Shown here in pieces: positions 21,201-35,367 of a DNA stretch of 64,000 nt. The notes beneath the pieces were generated by a model, which was not told the DNA's origin, searched no databases, and saw nothing but the letters and a program-made list of their open reading frames with translations. A program made the translations under genes and the position numbers. Source of the DNA: Pisaster brevispinus (lineage: Eukaryota; Echinodermata; Asteroidea; Forcipulatida; Asteriidae); contig JAMKCF010000007.1 of NCBI GenBank assembly GCA_023634235.1, positions 20,280,592-20,344,591 of the forward strand. Direction: 5' to 3'. The first letter of the stretch is position 1. The number at the start of each line of letters is the position of its first letter.

Positions 21201-24038
21201 TTAATGTAAGAAATGTATTTGGATGGCTGCTGTGCGGTGGTAAAAAAAATAAAGGTTTCCAAGTTGCCACTCTCATGAATTAATAATGCATGGACCTAAT
21301 ATGGAGGTATATTACTCACCATAGTGAGGGTTGCATACAAAAAAAAATCACTTTTAAGAGGTTTTCTATTAAGCAGAAACGATCGCGTAACAGTGGCATT
21401 TCGGCGCCTATTTGTTTCTGCTGAGCTCGTAATCTGATTGCTAAGCAACATTTTAATTGCACATGTCAAGTCTTGCTCGTTGTGCATGACTGGAAATGAA
21501 AAAGCGTGTAAATGGAGCTTAATGACAATCAACGGCGATAAAGATGAACGCACCAGCAAGGAAAATACATTACCCATGATTTGATGGATCACATACCACC
21601 ACCATGATGACTATGAGGCGAAGTAAATAAACATTATAATAAAACTGTTTAAAATGGACAGTTGAGAATCATAAATCATCCTTTTATATCCGTCTGCCAA
21701 CAAAACAAATGACTTTGTTTGTCGGTATACAGACTAAAATGTTGAACATCACAAGACCATCCACATGCAGTATGAACAGGAAACATATATTGATGTAATT
21801 TCAGACCTTATACATGTACTTCAAAAAACTAAAATGTGCATGATAATCACATTTTAAAGCCTTTGTTCATTAAGTAATGCCTTATCCCTCCAAACAATCT
21901 GGAACATGGTTCACTAGAACTACGTCCATATTTAACATTTCACGTAGCATGCAAAATTATGTAAATTATTTTGACATCAACGATCAAACCGAGTCTAAGT
22001 CTGCCTATATTATAATGCAAAACTAACAAAGAAAAGGATGGTTAAACGAAACGTAATGAAGCAACGTGGTCAAGAAAAGATTATTAATATGAGTTTTCTC
22101 ATATCATCATTTCAATTTGGACGGCTTTGTGCTCGTCGCCTTGGGAGCATTTGCAGCAGTCACCGTTTACAATGGACCAAAGTGCAATACAGTCGGTGTG
22201 ACACAGAGATAATAAATTATGGGAAAAAGCAATTTAGGCTGATGGGTTGAACTTTGATCTGGAAAAAGGCAGTTTAACTCCATTATTCTGTTAGAAAAAC
22301 AGAGAGAAATATGAAGTGGAATACCTAAATATTGGTTTTGTCTAAAATCTCAAAAGCATCACAACATATTTTCATCCAAATAAGTTAATTAAATAATAAC
22401 GAGCAAGTCAATGTTACTGAGTGCCCCCCCCCGCCCCCACCAGTCTGAAATGTCCAGTCTGAAATGTCAAAAGAGGGCGCACCCTTCATCACTATTTTGA
22501 ATATCAGTCACTTGGCCTCATTTAACACAGACAGTGCAGCACTGGTCACTTGCTTCGAGCAGATGATCACTTTACCCTGTAATCTTTTGAAGGGGATTTA
22601 AAAAAAAAAATGCTGGCTTCGAGGATAGTACATTCCTTTTATCGAGTTATAACAAGATTGCTCTGAGTTCTGAAGTACAATTTTATGCAATTTCCCCAAC
22701 ATGAGCTCGATAACTACAAAAGTGCAAAAAGGTGCTGCCCGTTGATAGAACGAATTAGTTGAACAAAATATGAAACAAATAGGACCGGTGTATAAATGGA
22801 TGTTGGAGTTCGCTTTTCTGTTCTAAGGATATGGTGAGAGCGTGGATCCTAAGGATACTGTTAAAATGGGAAGAAAACGTGGATAGATATGCTGCCTATA
22901 TAGAGACAGATGACCTGCATTGAAATGAATAGCACGTGTTTATTTGGATTAAGATGAGCATAATCGTGCAAATTTGACAAAGGTTAGCTTTACAGGAAAA
23001 GGGGCATTAAAGTGGCATGCAATAGTTAATCCCTTTGGGATACGGGCAGAACGATCTTGTTTGGATAAGAAACAGTGATGTTTATTAATAAGAAAACACC
23101 TTTGACAGAGTGTTGATTTAGGAGACACCCAGCCACAATAAGTGGCTTTCTTTAACCTAAAGCAAATAGTTCAATATAAGTATGGCAGGCTTATTGAATT
23201 ATTAAAGCTCGACCTTTTTGCATTGACAGGCAAAACGATTTAAAGGTTTGGCACAGCATTTCTGCCCAAAATGATGCTACAGAAGAATGCTGAAGAAGCC
23301 TTTTGCGAGTTGGATTTGAATGATGTTTTCCTACAATGCCTTGCTCAGTCAAAAGTGAATTTTTAGTTTGAACTCCATCGACTCAGATTTGCTGTGTCAC
23401 TTGGTTATTGCTTTTGCATAGTTACGGTAAACACCCAAACAACACTACAGATCAAATGTGGGAAACCAATAATAAACAAGCTAGATAATTTTATCTGAAC
23501 TGATATTAAATCTAAACAAACCAAACAATTCTTTAATCATATTTTCCCTGAAGTTCCGTACAGCAATTTTTAATGTCATTCTGACGATGCAAACACATAT
23601 GCATGTCGTTTAAAGACACACCCACAAAACGTCAAATTTGGATTTCGTTTGGATTTTCCCTCTTTGGCTACAGTAACGTGGTCGCTTATCGAAATTGAAA
23701 TAAAGAGCCCTAGACTAGCCACAAATATATTTAATACAGTGCCCATTATCTTTTCAGATTCTAAAAAAAAAAAGATTTCTTACAAAGAGCAAAGAGTCCC
23801 TCGACAGTCAGCATCCCAAATATGGCTGTTTTACACGAATTTAATTGAGTCATTCATTTTGTTGACGTTGTATTATTTATATCAGTTTACACGGATGTTT
23901 TGGCTCTTGAAAAAGTGTTGGCTCCACGTGCATTTTGGAAGTAAATCATGACAACATGAAGCCCAGAGAACATTTTAAAAGACTACGGTATAGTACCGCA
24001 CAATAACATATTTCTTAACATATAGTACCTTATAGAAG

Positions 24039-24108
24039 GAGGCTAACTTCATGAGAATGTGACGTCATTGAAGAAAGAGGCTAATTTCATGGGAGTGTGA
24101 CGTCATTG
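24039..24108 (+). repeat. 38-bp tandem duplication carrying two CRE palindromes
   Basis: GAGGCTAA.TTCATG.GA.TGTGACGTCATTG is repeated with period 38 (24039 and 24077). Perfect TGACGTCA sites fall at 24060-24067 and 24098-24105. This could be a CREB/ATF-responsive element or a simple duplication. Confidence 0.75.
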
Positions 24109-26800
24109 TTTTGTAAAATAACAATTCTAAATTGTTTTGGCAAATGTGTTAAGGTGACGTCAAATGTATTGAGTGTGTGTTATTTAATGCCCAACTGAAT
24201 TAATAAGTCGTCCGGGAAATCAAGCTTGTGTGTAAATACAAAAGAATATGCTGCGCTCGATTGGGTTTCTGCACATCGCAACCGGAATACTAAGTTCTTG
24301 ATTTCCATATCTGACAACCGATATCCGAGATACATAATTAAGGGTAACTGATGAATAATATACAATTTAGAACATTACATTTAAATCAGTACAAGGTCCT
24401 TTGTATAAGTATTTATTAAGCTAATGCTATTGCATTGCAAAGTTGAATTTCAATTGGTGTGGGTGTTCAATTGGGTTAAAGAGAGAACATTAATGGGTGT
24501 GTGTGGGATGTTAAATTGCATTCAGTCCATCACCGTTCCCTGAATTCGTCAAAACAAACCAATACATCCACTCGAGTTCGGCATGTTTTGAACACTTATG
24601 CGTATAGGTCAAGTGCAGCGTTTGTAATGGGGGCGAAGAGCCGGTTGCCAGATACTCAATGGTTATCAGTAAATATAGGCCTACCGTGTGCTATCGATCG
24701 CAGGATATTCAGCTGCTCGTGGTCTCGAATTCTACCCAGTAAAACCCCAAGGTATCATTACATGTAAAGAGACGAGACAGAGTTTCCTAGACTGGTCATT
24801 GCTCTTTTAGGGTCAGTAGCACCGTACATCCACTGGAATTGGTTGAGACGTTAACGCTCGATGCCTTGCGGTATCAAGGTACGTTGATTTGGATTCTGTT
24901 TGACGGCTTCATGTCGGTTTGTATGGACGGGGCTTCCGTAGAATCGATTTAGATTGGTGCTGTTAAACATGATAGTGAACATGCAAGCAATCAAAGCGCT
25001 AAGATGCAGGTGGTTGCATCTATTTACTTTTCCATGGAGCCAGTTGCGACAACGACGTCATGACAATGACCTCATGACAATGACATCGACGGCCACATCA
25101 AGACAATCTACACGTCTTCCATATTGCAATCAAAATGCCGACGAGCCTTCTGTATATTATCGTAAGCACTTACTGAACGTTCCCTTTCCTACAATAAAAC
25201 TCACCCTTTTTTTTGTTTCCTCTGTACAAATTGTACGCCCCAAAGATCATTGCATGATTGTAAGACTGAATGCACATTCATTTAGGCAATCTTCCCGGTA
25301 TAGCCGAGTATAGATCAATTTGGGAATACAATGACTGGTGGGTTTGCATGTTAACTTTTAGTCCACTTTAAACAGACATTTTAAAGCACTTAAGCATTTG
25401 CTTGAAAATGAATTACAGGAGGGACTTGAGCCCGCTTGATTGAGTTTGATGGAGGAAATTGATTCATTGAAATTGTGCTCATGACATGGAATGAAACGTT
25501 TATATTAATGCAAGTTTGCTGATACAGCGGTGATATGCCTTGCTCTTACATGACTTGAAATCCACTCACTTTTATTTTTATTTCATTTTTGGAGGAATAA
25601 ATTCATTCTCTCAAACAAAGCCGACCTCTGATAATGTCATCGAGTCTAATGGTCTCGTGTTCCACATAAAATAGATGATTATGATTCGGGAAAGTATACA
25701 GTGGTTTAAACACATCAGTGTAAGGTAAAACTCAAATAATAATCCCGACGCAATTTTAACATTCGAAGTATTTACGTAATTTCTCTTATTCAAATAAGAG
25801 AAATTCCTGACGAGATGGAATTAAGTAATGAACTTTGAGAAGACAATATTGGTGTTGATGATAAAGTTTATGAGCAATACGTTTTCGGATCAAAATATCA
25901 CACAAAAAGCTCATTTTATCTTTAATCATCGTTAGTATCTAGATATATCAAGATGGTTAACCTAATCGAACTGTCAGAAATTTGTGCACAAAGTACCCGG
26001 GACATTATGAATATTCAAATGAGTAGTTGAAGTGGCCCCATATGCAAATGTATAGACTTCCGAGCATCACCACAACCAAATCTAGATCAGGAAACATCCA
26101 AATTCATGAGGACACAACATCACTGAACCGCACCTCTGAAGAGCCATTGAGTTTCATCCACTGCAATGAATATTAATCAGGCAGGAATATCACTGAACAA
26201 TCGTCCGGAACAATAATGGAGACAATGAATATTCATTAGCAAGATGTTACTAACCACGGGCTACGGACAATTGGTAAACTTCCACATGGATTTCCTTCGT
26301 CAATCACTGTTTTGAGTTCCCGACGAGCAAATAATTCCTCAAGCAAGTAGGCGGTAAACCCACCGTCAATTTCTCGGAAGGAATCATTAGTTAACTCCCA
26401 AGAGGTGTCAGTATCTAACACTTGCAGTCAAGGTTCCTACGTTAGTATACAACGTTCTTCCTTTTTTGCAGTAACTTCAAGGATTTGTGGTAACGATCGT
26501 AAAACAGACGTAGGTTTTTAGTCTGAAAGTTTTATATAGACTTGCAACAGGTTCTGAATGTCCAGGTATTCTGTATTAAAAATTACCCCCAACACTCTGC
26601 AAGGCCATGGTGAGTGGCAATGCTGCTTTTTTTTCTCCCATTCATATTCAAACCAATGTAACGGAACTGAGACTGGGAGAGAAAAACAATATTGTCAGGC
26701 CCTTAGTCAGGCCCTGTCATTTTTAGAGGCGTTAAAATGAGAATCAGTATTGATGGCTGGTATTGCACACAGGGAGCACGACTAAAATACAAAGTATGAA

Positions 26801-27128
26801 GGCCACGTCCGAATTGGCAGTGGCTACGGCTGCAGCTGTTGCTGGGAGGGCATCCTACGCTTCAATTGATTTTAAGGGCCATGTCAAACGGAGCAATTTA
26901 CAGGCAACCAGTTATAGGCAAGAGAAAAAAACATTCACATGTCAATTTCCATATAGCTTTCTTGGGACACTAAGATAGTGATAGCCAAAAATCTCTGTTG
27001 TACTACAAAAGTGCTCATTTTAAATGCAGAGCAATTGGTTGCCTCAAAGTTGCCTGAAAAATTGCCATATGTGACAAGGCTTTACGTGGTGGTCCAGCCC
27101 CATCAGCCGCTTATTCTGAAACGGCCAA
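26801..27128. mobile_element. Possible non-autonomous element with imperfect GGCC... ends
   Basis: The left end GGCCACGTCCGAATTGGC.. and the reverse complement of the right end GGCCGTTTCAGAATAAGCGG share GGCC-x-x-x-TC-x-GAAT. GGCTACGGCTGC near the left end links it to the fragment at 5919. The arms are weak and target duplications were not seen. Confidence 0.35.
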
Positions 27129-28653
27129 TATGTGTTTTATACCAACCTCATCGGCTGACCCCTTTTTATCTTGGACTAAAATAATATGAAACCAACCGTG
27201 AGTTTCATTAGACGAGTTCGCGCATTGTTATAGCAAGGTTAAGGTCAAGACGAGAACGTGGGTGGAGTGAGAGCGAGAAAAGGGGATTCAACCGAACAGA
27301 CGGAAACAGTAAATTCACTCTTTTCCGCTCGTTGAGACTGCGGAGGTAAAATTATGCATGGACTGGGAAGTAAACTTCCATTTTCGATTATAGGAAATCT
27401 CTGGATGGAGACAAATCAGGAATAATGATTTTCTCTCTTCATATCCACAGTACTTAGGGTACACACTACAATAAGACGAGCATTACGGAGGGTATGTAAT
27501 AATCTTGCAATGTATCAGGGTATACCAGGCACACATTATAAAATCACCGTCCACATTTCAGCACACACATTAACTCAAACATCTCAAGAGGCAAATGGGG
27601 GAGGGGCCAAGGGTAGCAAGGATACAATTTCAGCATCAACGAAGCGAGCCAACAATTGTGTTAAAAATGCAAATCGAAAGCACTGGAGGTCTCCAATATG
27701 AAGAGGCAAGTTGATTCGGAATACTAAGCGCATGAAAAGCAAATCTCGATGCACTGAGACGGAGATACCAGAAACACACAGGTATTTCACATAAAACACA
27801 CAGATATCTCACATAAAACAAGGGATTACTAAAAAAATGTAAAACAAAAATGAATGGCAAATAAGATTAAAACAACACTGATTTATAGTAAATCAGAGTA
27901 CAAGCGTACAATAATAATCAATAGTTATTATGAGGGTGTTGATTTGCTGGAGTGTACTTGGGCGAGTCTGGCCCGTAGAAAATACGGCACCAATAAACGA
28001 CGATGTCAACCAACGGGAAGAACTCATGATCTTCACAAACGGCACAACAAGGCCGTCCACGCCACTCGAACTCTTAAAAAACATAACACCTGTACAAGGT
28101 AACTCATCAATTCATGTGAGGAAACTTAAGGTATTTTAATTTGGTACACTACCCTCTCCATACAAACAGGTAAAAATATTGACGCCATAAGAACTTGAGG
28201 AGAAGTGTTTTCACAGTTGTTCCAAGAGCCTATGTTTTGACAAAGACATTGTGCCAGCGGTGTAGAGCGTGGTTGCAGAACGCAATTATAAAGATGCCGC
28301 GTTCGACCAGCAAGAGCATTACCAAGAGAATTTATTGGAGGCCGTTAATTCGAAAGGGGTTGCTGTACAAAGATCGATATATTAACTCCAATGTTTTTCT
28401 AACATTTTCATTCTTGGTTGCCCTTTTCATTTGGTTACAAAAAGGATATAATTATAGAGTTGCACTCTGTTTTCCTCGTTGGATGACGTCATCGATCGCT
28501 CTGGCATATAACATTATTATAAACAAATTTAGAAGACTCGCTACAAACGATGATGACGCACAACAAATAAGGCATACTAAATAAATCAAGGAACATAATG
28601 ACCACCTGGACACTATTATTCGTATATAAGACTGGGAGCTACTAGCAATACAT

Positions 28654-28833
28654 AATAGACCTTTATCATGGTGCAGCCATCTTGATTCTTTCCCATTCAC
28701 ACCAACGTAAGCAAAGCGAGGCTGGAAGGGCAAATGGTCTGGTTCCTTGTTGTACAATGAGTATTAGCATCCATTACTGCTGTTGGATACAGGGAACGTA
28801 ACCAAGATGGTGGCAGAATAATAAAGGTCTATT
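28654..28833. mobile_element. MITE-like hairpin element, AATAGACCTTTAT termini
   Basis: Left AATAGACCTTTATCATGGTG.. continuing to GCAGCCATCTTGATTC, and right GTAACCAAGATGGTGGCAGAATAATAAAGGTCTATT, are inverted over about 35 bases with mismatches. The span is 180 bp. An AAGATGGCNGC-type motif sits in each arm. Same family as 18025-18220. Confidence 0.7.
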
Positions 28834-30760
28834 GAAACTACGTGTTGCTTTATTCCACCTGAGTTTGATATTACGTTGTCAAAAACCGTGTGGAAACCAT
28901 GCGGTTTCTTATAACCGTTGGTTTATAAAAACGTGATCTTCCCATGACGATAGCAATTTCTGTTATACACGTTCTTTTTACAATGAGGGCCTTGGAGGGT
29001 GAATGTGCTTATGTGCATACATATAGGAACGTGGAAATTGAGATAAAAAAGTAGGTCAGCCAAAAATATGAACTGTCATGTTGAAGTTGATACAGAACTG
29101 TTCAAAGCAGACAGCTGAAAAAGGTGAACTCTTTGTGACGTTATGCTATCCCAGGTGGTACATTTTCAAAAGAGACTAGCTTGTACATATTGACTTATAT
29201 CAGTCATATCTGTTACCCCCAAAATCCGAAGAAAATCAGAGAAAGCCATCGATCTTGTGTAAACGTGCTCATGAATTCCCCCAAATTGGATAAAACATTC
29301 ATCAGTGTGTACAAAACATTACTTGATACGTTCTCCAACACACAGTGGCATGCATTAGAAACAAAACAACACAGAGGTTTTTTTTTAGAACTAATACTAA
29401 GATTACATCTTTGAACATAGAAAGCTTATTGTTGGTCCGATTTTCAACTATATGCTCGTGCAAGTTTGCGCTAATGGCTACATCATAAGCACACGTCACT
29501 GCTTGACAGAGAATTTCAAATGTGACGTTAAAGCAACGCCATCTTTAAAAAATGAGCTATTAAGAGATTGATAGATTACCACCTTTGTATAATCACCTAT
29601 ACCAATTGACAAACCAAACGGAGAGTCTCTATGTCAGGGGAGTTAATTAATCTGGAAGACTGAATGTAGTAATCTCCGTTCAAGCAGGTTGACGCTGGAA
29701 ATGACGTTTGTTTTGCGTCATTGAGATGTCAATTCAACGAGTCCGGAAATTAACTGATGACAACAGCGATAATGAATTGAAATCAAGTAATGGATTTTTG
29801 AACACACTACTGTCATTTAAAAAAAAATTGGGTTACAGAAAACACGTTTAACGATTAATGGTCATCACACGCTTGATTTAAAATGGAATTTTCTAAAGTT
29901 AGTTCAAGAAATAATTGTGAAATAAACAACTAGAGTGGCGTAAAAACAACATTTTTTTTGTTTTAAAGATGTTTTACATTAAGAAAACGATAGTTGTGCA
30001 GAGTTTAACACTAGTTACATTGTAAAAAGGCAATATCATTTCATTAAAGAATAGGATCTTAAATTTAACATGGTGGAAATCATGCCCCAGGTAAAAAACC
30101 ACGGGTGGGATCATTTTGGTTATTTCAGGAGTTGGACATTATTTTTGTGTGGGGAGCTTTGGTTCTGATTACAACATGACGTGAGAAAGTGCCGCGACGT
30201 TTCGGAAATTCTGTCTGTCTTCATAACCGTTGAATATTTATAGCAGAGACTTTCAAACTCTACATATTTTATCAGAGTCACTTAATCTGAAAGTTGTTTT
30301 TTCATGAAAAGTCCATGGACCTCAGGATGAGATATAACAAAGATAATCAAATTCCGAGGATTATGTACCGGTGGGAGCTAGATTTTCCTTGCGATTCCTT
30401 TGTTGAGCTGGTCTGAAGATAGTCCCTTGTGGGACAACTGCCTCAACATTCTTAAACCTACCACAGGCCAGCTTTCGCGACTTAATAATGTGAAGACAGA
30501 GTCAAACAAAAGCACGTTCGGCATTTCAACCCCGGGGGTTACCACACTCCAAAACAACCGGCATGTTTGATATCTCCTCACGTAATAACGGTTTTGTTTA
30601 GCATGCGCTAACGTTTAAATAATTCAATAAATAAAATAAGGGGCCTACACTACGTATTATTGGGAATTAAGTGTAGCTGCAAAACCCCTTTGTAACACAA
30701 CGTGGATTTTTCGTAATGAGCATGGCCATTTTGTACCAGTGAGTCGAGTGTATTTAACAA

Positions 30761-30806
30761 CACGACGTTTCGACCGGTACTGCAAATGCTACTAAACATC
30801 TTCAGT
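30761..30806 (-). repeat. Hammerhead-like / Penelope-type motif (CTGAAGA...CGAAACGTCG)
   Basis: On the minus strand CTGAAGA (30805-30799) is followed about 30 bases later by GGTCGAAACGTCGTG. CTGANGA plus CGAAAC is the core pattern of hammerhead ribozymes associated with Penelope-like and similar retroelements. The stem between them pairs poorly, so it is at best a degenerate remnant. Confidence 0.3.
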
Positions 30807-33294
30807 AGATGATGATGCTAACGGACACACATTTTCTTTGCGCAAGGTTTTCAATGTCATTAACAACAAAAACCTGTATGTACCTTTTCAACAATTAAGC
30901 TCAAACAGGTAACCAACGTTTCTAATTGCAAAATTGACGCATGCAACAATCTTTGCACCTAAAATAGTCATGGTTCTTGCGAGTAAACAAGTGTAATGTC
31001 AATCTACTCAGCGGCTGTTTTATTATTGACATTTCGAGTATGTGGTTGTCTAAATAGACTCGGGAGCAATTATCAGCGCGAGTTGTGTTCAGACACAGCC
31101 ATGGTTTACACTGTCGATATTCTTGGATAATTACTTCGGACTGCAAGAAGGCAAATGGACAGGTTACCAATAGTGGTTGTTTATGTTACTTATGGTTGTT
31201 GCTACTGGCAACAGAGAGTCACTGTGGTGAGAGAGAGTCTTGTGTCAATCAGCACCAAGCCTGAGATACGATGCACATCGAGGAATATTGCCATAATGTA
31301 TATAGGCCAAAATCACAGTCAACAATAAACCATAGCCAAAAACCTTCCCTTCAATTTCATCCGAGTGTAATTTTTTCCCCGCCATATGAAGCACAGGCAT
31401 AAAAAAAAAACAGTCTCATATGATCCCTTATAGTTTAAATAAGAGCCACGGCTCACTCACAGCCCCATATCCTGTCTGTAAAGTCATTCAATGTTGTCCT
31501 AAATACTGCAGTAATTAGATCGATCGCTTATCAAAGGAAGTAACCTGACCATGTAGCCTCAAATTGTACTCCAATGCAGATTCAAAGACTCAGTTCCTGA
31601 GCAAAATTCATCAGAATTAAAAAATATGCATAAACTTTAACCATTACGTGACCCAACTATTTTTTTAAAAGGAATCCAGCAGATTGGCAAAGCCTTAGAA
31701 TTCCATGTCAAGCCTCCTCGTCCAAATACACTCGCTCTTAAAGTCTCCTTAATCTGTATGGATTTATAATGAATGCTAGTGGTTGCCAGGCAACCACCAA
31801 TGGTAAGTGCTGTCCTCTATTCAATGAACAGATCAAGGACTACATTTTGGTGTTGATGAAGTGATGTGATCTTGGCTGGTATTCCTTGATTGCGGTTTAC
31901 TGGGTCGTAAAAACAGGAAAATTTGCTACCTTTCAAGGATAATCTACACACGGGAGCATTTTGATGATGATTATTACATAGGGTCACAATTAAATTGAAG
32001 TGTTCCTCCTAGAAAACGCCCCACCCCCTTAGCCAAGTTCGTAAACATCAGAGCAGCAGCTGCAGTGTTTTATGGGAACACAATACATCCTAACTGCAAT
32101 TGATTGCAATTGCAACCATCGGTTGATCACCCTCCCTTAATATCACATTTCCTTTATATTTTACATTCCCAAACTATTTCACAACGCCAAAATTTATATA
32201 TCATGGTATTATGTACAATTGTTGTGGGCATAAACATGTGCAAACTTTACGTTTTCTGAATATATTTAGATGAAAGGATGAGCAGTTTAAAAAGTCTACA
32301 CAACGATGTCTTAATTTTCATCCTTTTATCCTTTGGGTGATATTCTTAGAGTGAGAAGCAGCCGGTTAGAAAGCTTTTTCTCCCTTCACGTCTTTCTGCC
32401 TCTTTGAGCCACAGCGTGACATCCTCTCATGCTTGGATTACAAGTATAATCGTCTTACAGGTCGGCTCGTCTCCTCCATGCTCCTCCGGAATGCTAAGCC
32501 GACCCAAAGCCCCATCGTGGCGGCGGTATATTCCCAAAACACAAGGCTACCATCTTGATTGATGCAAGGATCGATATGCACGGACAGCTTCTTCTTTTTT
32601 GAATTTCTTGTAGTTTCATGAATATTGCTAGTAAGTGTACATCGCGGGGGAAATTCTGCCGAACATAAAATAAGTTAACAGTTTCTCGCTCATAAGACAA
32701 AGATGTCAAGTAAACATTTTTTTTGTATTCTTCATGCCCGCCTTGGGGGGGGGGGGGTATACTGTTAGAGCATTTATATAATTAATACATTAATATTTAA
32801 TATGCTCAATACAAAGAAACCCGGAGATAGGGGACTGTTATGCATTAACATCACAACCACAACTGTGTAGGGCCTAGAGCTAGCGTATAAAACTTTACTA
32901 ATACTGTATATAATTGACCATGTCATATTAGGTACGATCTAATCTTTTAAGTTAAATTAACATTACCAAATTGTTGTTTTAATAATGACTCGGTAGATTC
33001 CAAGTCAGACCCGGTACAAAGTTCATGTTTGCCCTATTGAGATTGCTAACTGCAATTTTCTAATCTTCTCGTTGACGACATAAGTCCATGAGCTGAAACA
33101 GTTAAAGGTCACGTGTCTCATTATTTAATTCCTTCATTCTCTCCAAGTGAGACATGACACCATGAAACAACTCTACCGTTACAAAATACACTCATTGATT
33201 TGATATTTACGGTTCAATTCAGAATCAAAACACGCTCTTTGTAATATACCAATCCCTCTATAAATATTTACCCCCCCCCAAAAAAAACACCCCC

Positions 33295-33295
<1 letters not shown>

Positions 33296-33325
<30 letters not shown>
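33296..33325. repeat. (AAC)n microsatellite
   Basis: About ten AAC units, just after C8 and A7 runs. Confidence 0.95.
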
Positions 33326-33783
33326 TAGAGATTATGCACAATTTTACACACGATCGTTTGATGTTTGCGCACGCAAACCCCCATAGCTTTATTTTTAAAA
33401 TCCCGAGTGCGTGAAAGTTGGGAAACAAAACCATTTGCAGTAGAATCACAGCTTCTCTATACTAAGATTGTGTGATGGTTTTCCAAATCGTGAATAAACT
33501 ACACCATGCAGACATAAATACAAATGCATTTTCAACTGATAAGAAAATGCTGATTTGGGGGTTGACACTTTACTGTTTAAGAAGACGTCACGTCAGAAGC
33601 TTAACTCGTCAGTCTCCAATCCATTTAAAAGCATTCTCTAAGTATTGAGTTCGCCAATGCATTCATTGTGCTTTTATGTGGCTAAGTAATGAAATATTCC
33701 CCAACCGTGGCTCTGACAATGAGACCGTGATTATAAGACATATGGGTAGGGGTTTTGGGGTATTCCGTTAGTCTATAGGAAAG

Positions 33784-33808
33784 TATAACCAGCCCAGGGC
33801 TGGTTATA
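33784..33808. repeat. 25-base near-perfect palindrome
   Basis: TATAACCAGCCC-A-GGGCTGGTTATA: 12-base perfect arms around a single base. It could be a cruciform or a dimeric protein-binding site; no context decides. Confidence 0.85.
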
Positions 33809-35249
33809 GAGTTACAACGCGTCATATATAAAAGATAGCGATGTCAAGTTTCCTTTTGTGAAATAAAAACGGTTTCTTATATTCAATTCGAGAGGGTCAC
33901 TCTTCTTGTGATAAAATATGTGAAAATCAAATCACATTTGATGATGAGATACCGGACAAAAAGTTACAGCAAATATTTTCATTTAACGATGCTCTCGTAT
34001 CAATATCGGGAAAAATATGTTGACAATTTGATTGGTACGTGAGAAGGCCCTTTCTTCCGTCGACTATGCTAAAGGTTAGCTCTAAGATGGTTGAATTGAA
34101 CGTTCTTACTAAAGTTATTATTTACATTGGTGGTTATTGTGACGATTGTGTTATGGAATTAGAAGCTACAGACCTAAGCTCACAGTACATCACAAGTCAT
34201 CCATGCTGAGATGTCATGCATCAATGAATAATAAGTCAAATACAAGTAGATTTCCGTCCACTGAGCCAACTTAAACAAACAAAATGCACATCACTGTTCC
34301 ACAACAACAAACCGCGGGAAAACATCACTCCCAGTTAAGTTCTCTTCAGTTAATATCGCACCATGGTCAAACAATTCCACGAGGGAAGCATTTTGATGGA
34401 ACTTATTGTTTAAACATCAGAGCAGAAATCATCACTTAAGATGTTTGTTTCTGTCAATAAGAGACATTTCGAGCGAAATATTATGATGGGGATCATTGTT
34501 TGAGAAAAACAAATACGTTTGAGATATTAAAATTTACTGTGACTTCATGCAGTTTTTTCACGTAGGAGGTGTAGTGCTCTCAATAATTCAGACATAATCT
34601 TCGGTTCCCGAGATGCCACGCATTAACTTTGAATGAACTCTTTCATAATATCAAAATACACACCTTTTAATAATACATACAGTAGAACACTAGCAGGCGT
34701 GTGGGCACACACGCTTACATCGAGTGATGCAGCTTTAATACAAGATTTTTCAGGAATAAATGTCTGTTCATAACAGGCACTGAAGTTTAAATATAAACAA
34801 ATAATACCATGACAACAAGAGAACAACGGCAGAAAAAGCAGGGTAATTTCACTGGGAAATGTAAAGATGTTTTCAGAATACATCATGACAAGACCATCTA
34901 GTAGAGAGAATGCAAATGAGGAATAGTTCAGACTTGTCGTTGCTATCTCCACCATGGAATATAACCCGAAAATTCATACAACAATCCGGACACAAAGGTG
35001 CGGATTTAATCGACGTTGAAATGTTAAAGTCCAAGTGATGCAATGTAGATCTCCTGATGTTCAAAACGATTTCTTAGAAATAATGATGGTGTGATGCCAC
35101 ATCTTCGAGTGAAAAAAATCCTTGAGTATATATGGATACTGGTCAAAGCAGACAGACACGAAACCAAAGCGAGGCATCAGAGGGCAGTAGTCTGTCCCCT
35201 CTGAGCTCATCGGTACAATTTTTACTGTTCAGTAAGGGAACAAGGGGTC

Positions 35250-35367
35250 GATTTCACAAAGCGCTAAGATTCATCTTAAAGTGAGTTGTAAATATTTTCA
35301 TAGAGATTTCACATCACACCACTTTGCTTAGCAATTAAGATTGATTCGCACTTCTCTTTGTGAAATC
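35250..35367. mobile_element. MITE-like element, GATTTCACAAAG termini
   Basis: The left end GATTTCACAAAGCGCTAAGA and the reverse complement of the right end GATTTCACAAAGAGAAGTGC share a perfect 12-base terminus and further weaker pairing (..AATCTT / AAGATT), over 118 bp. This terminus style resembles abundant short elements of marine deuterostome genomes (from memory, unverified). Confidence 0.65.

Noticed and set aside
28195..28584. 129-codon plus-strand frame with a hydrophobic stretch
   Set aside because: No recognised domain; composition follows the local bases; lies next to a hairpin element.
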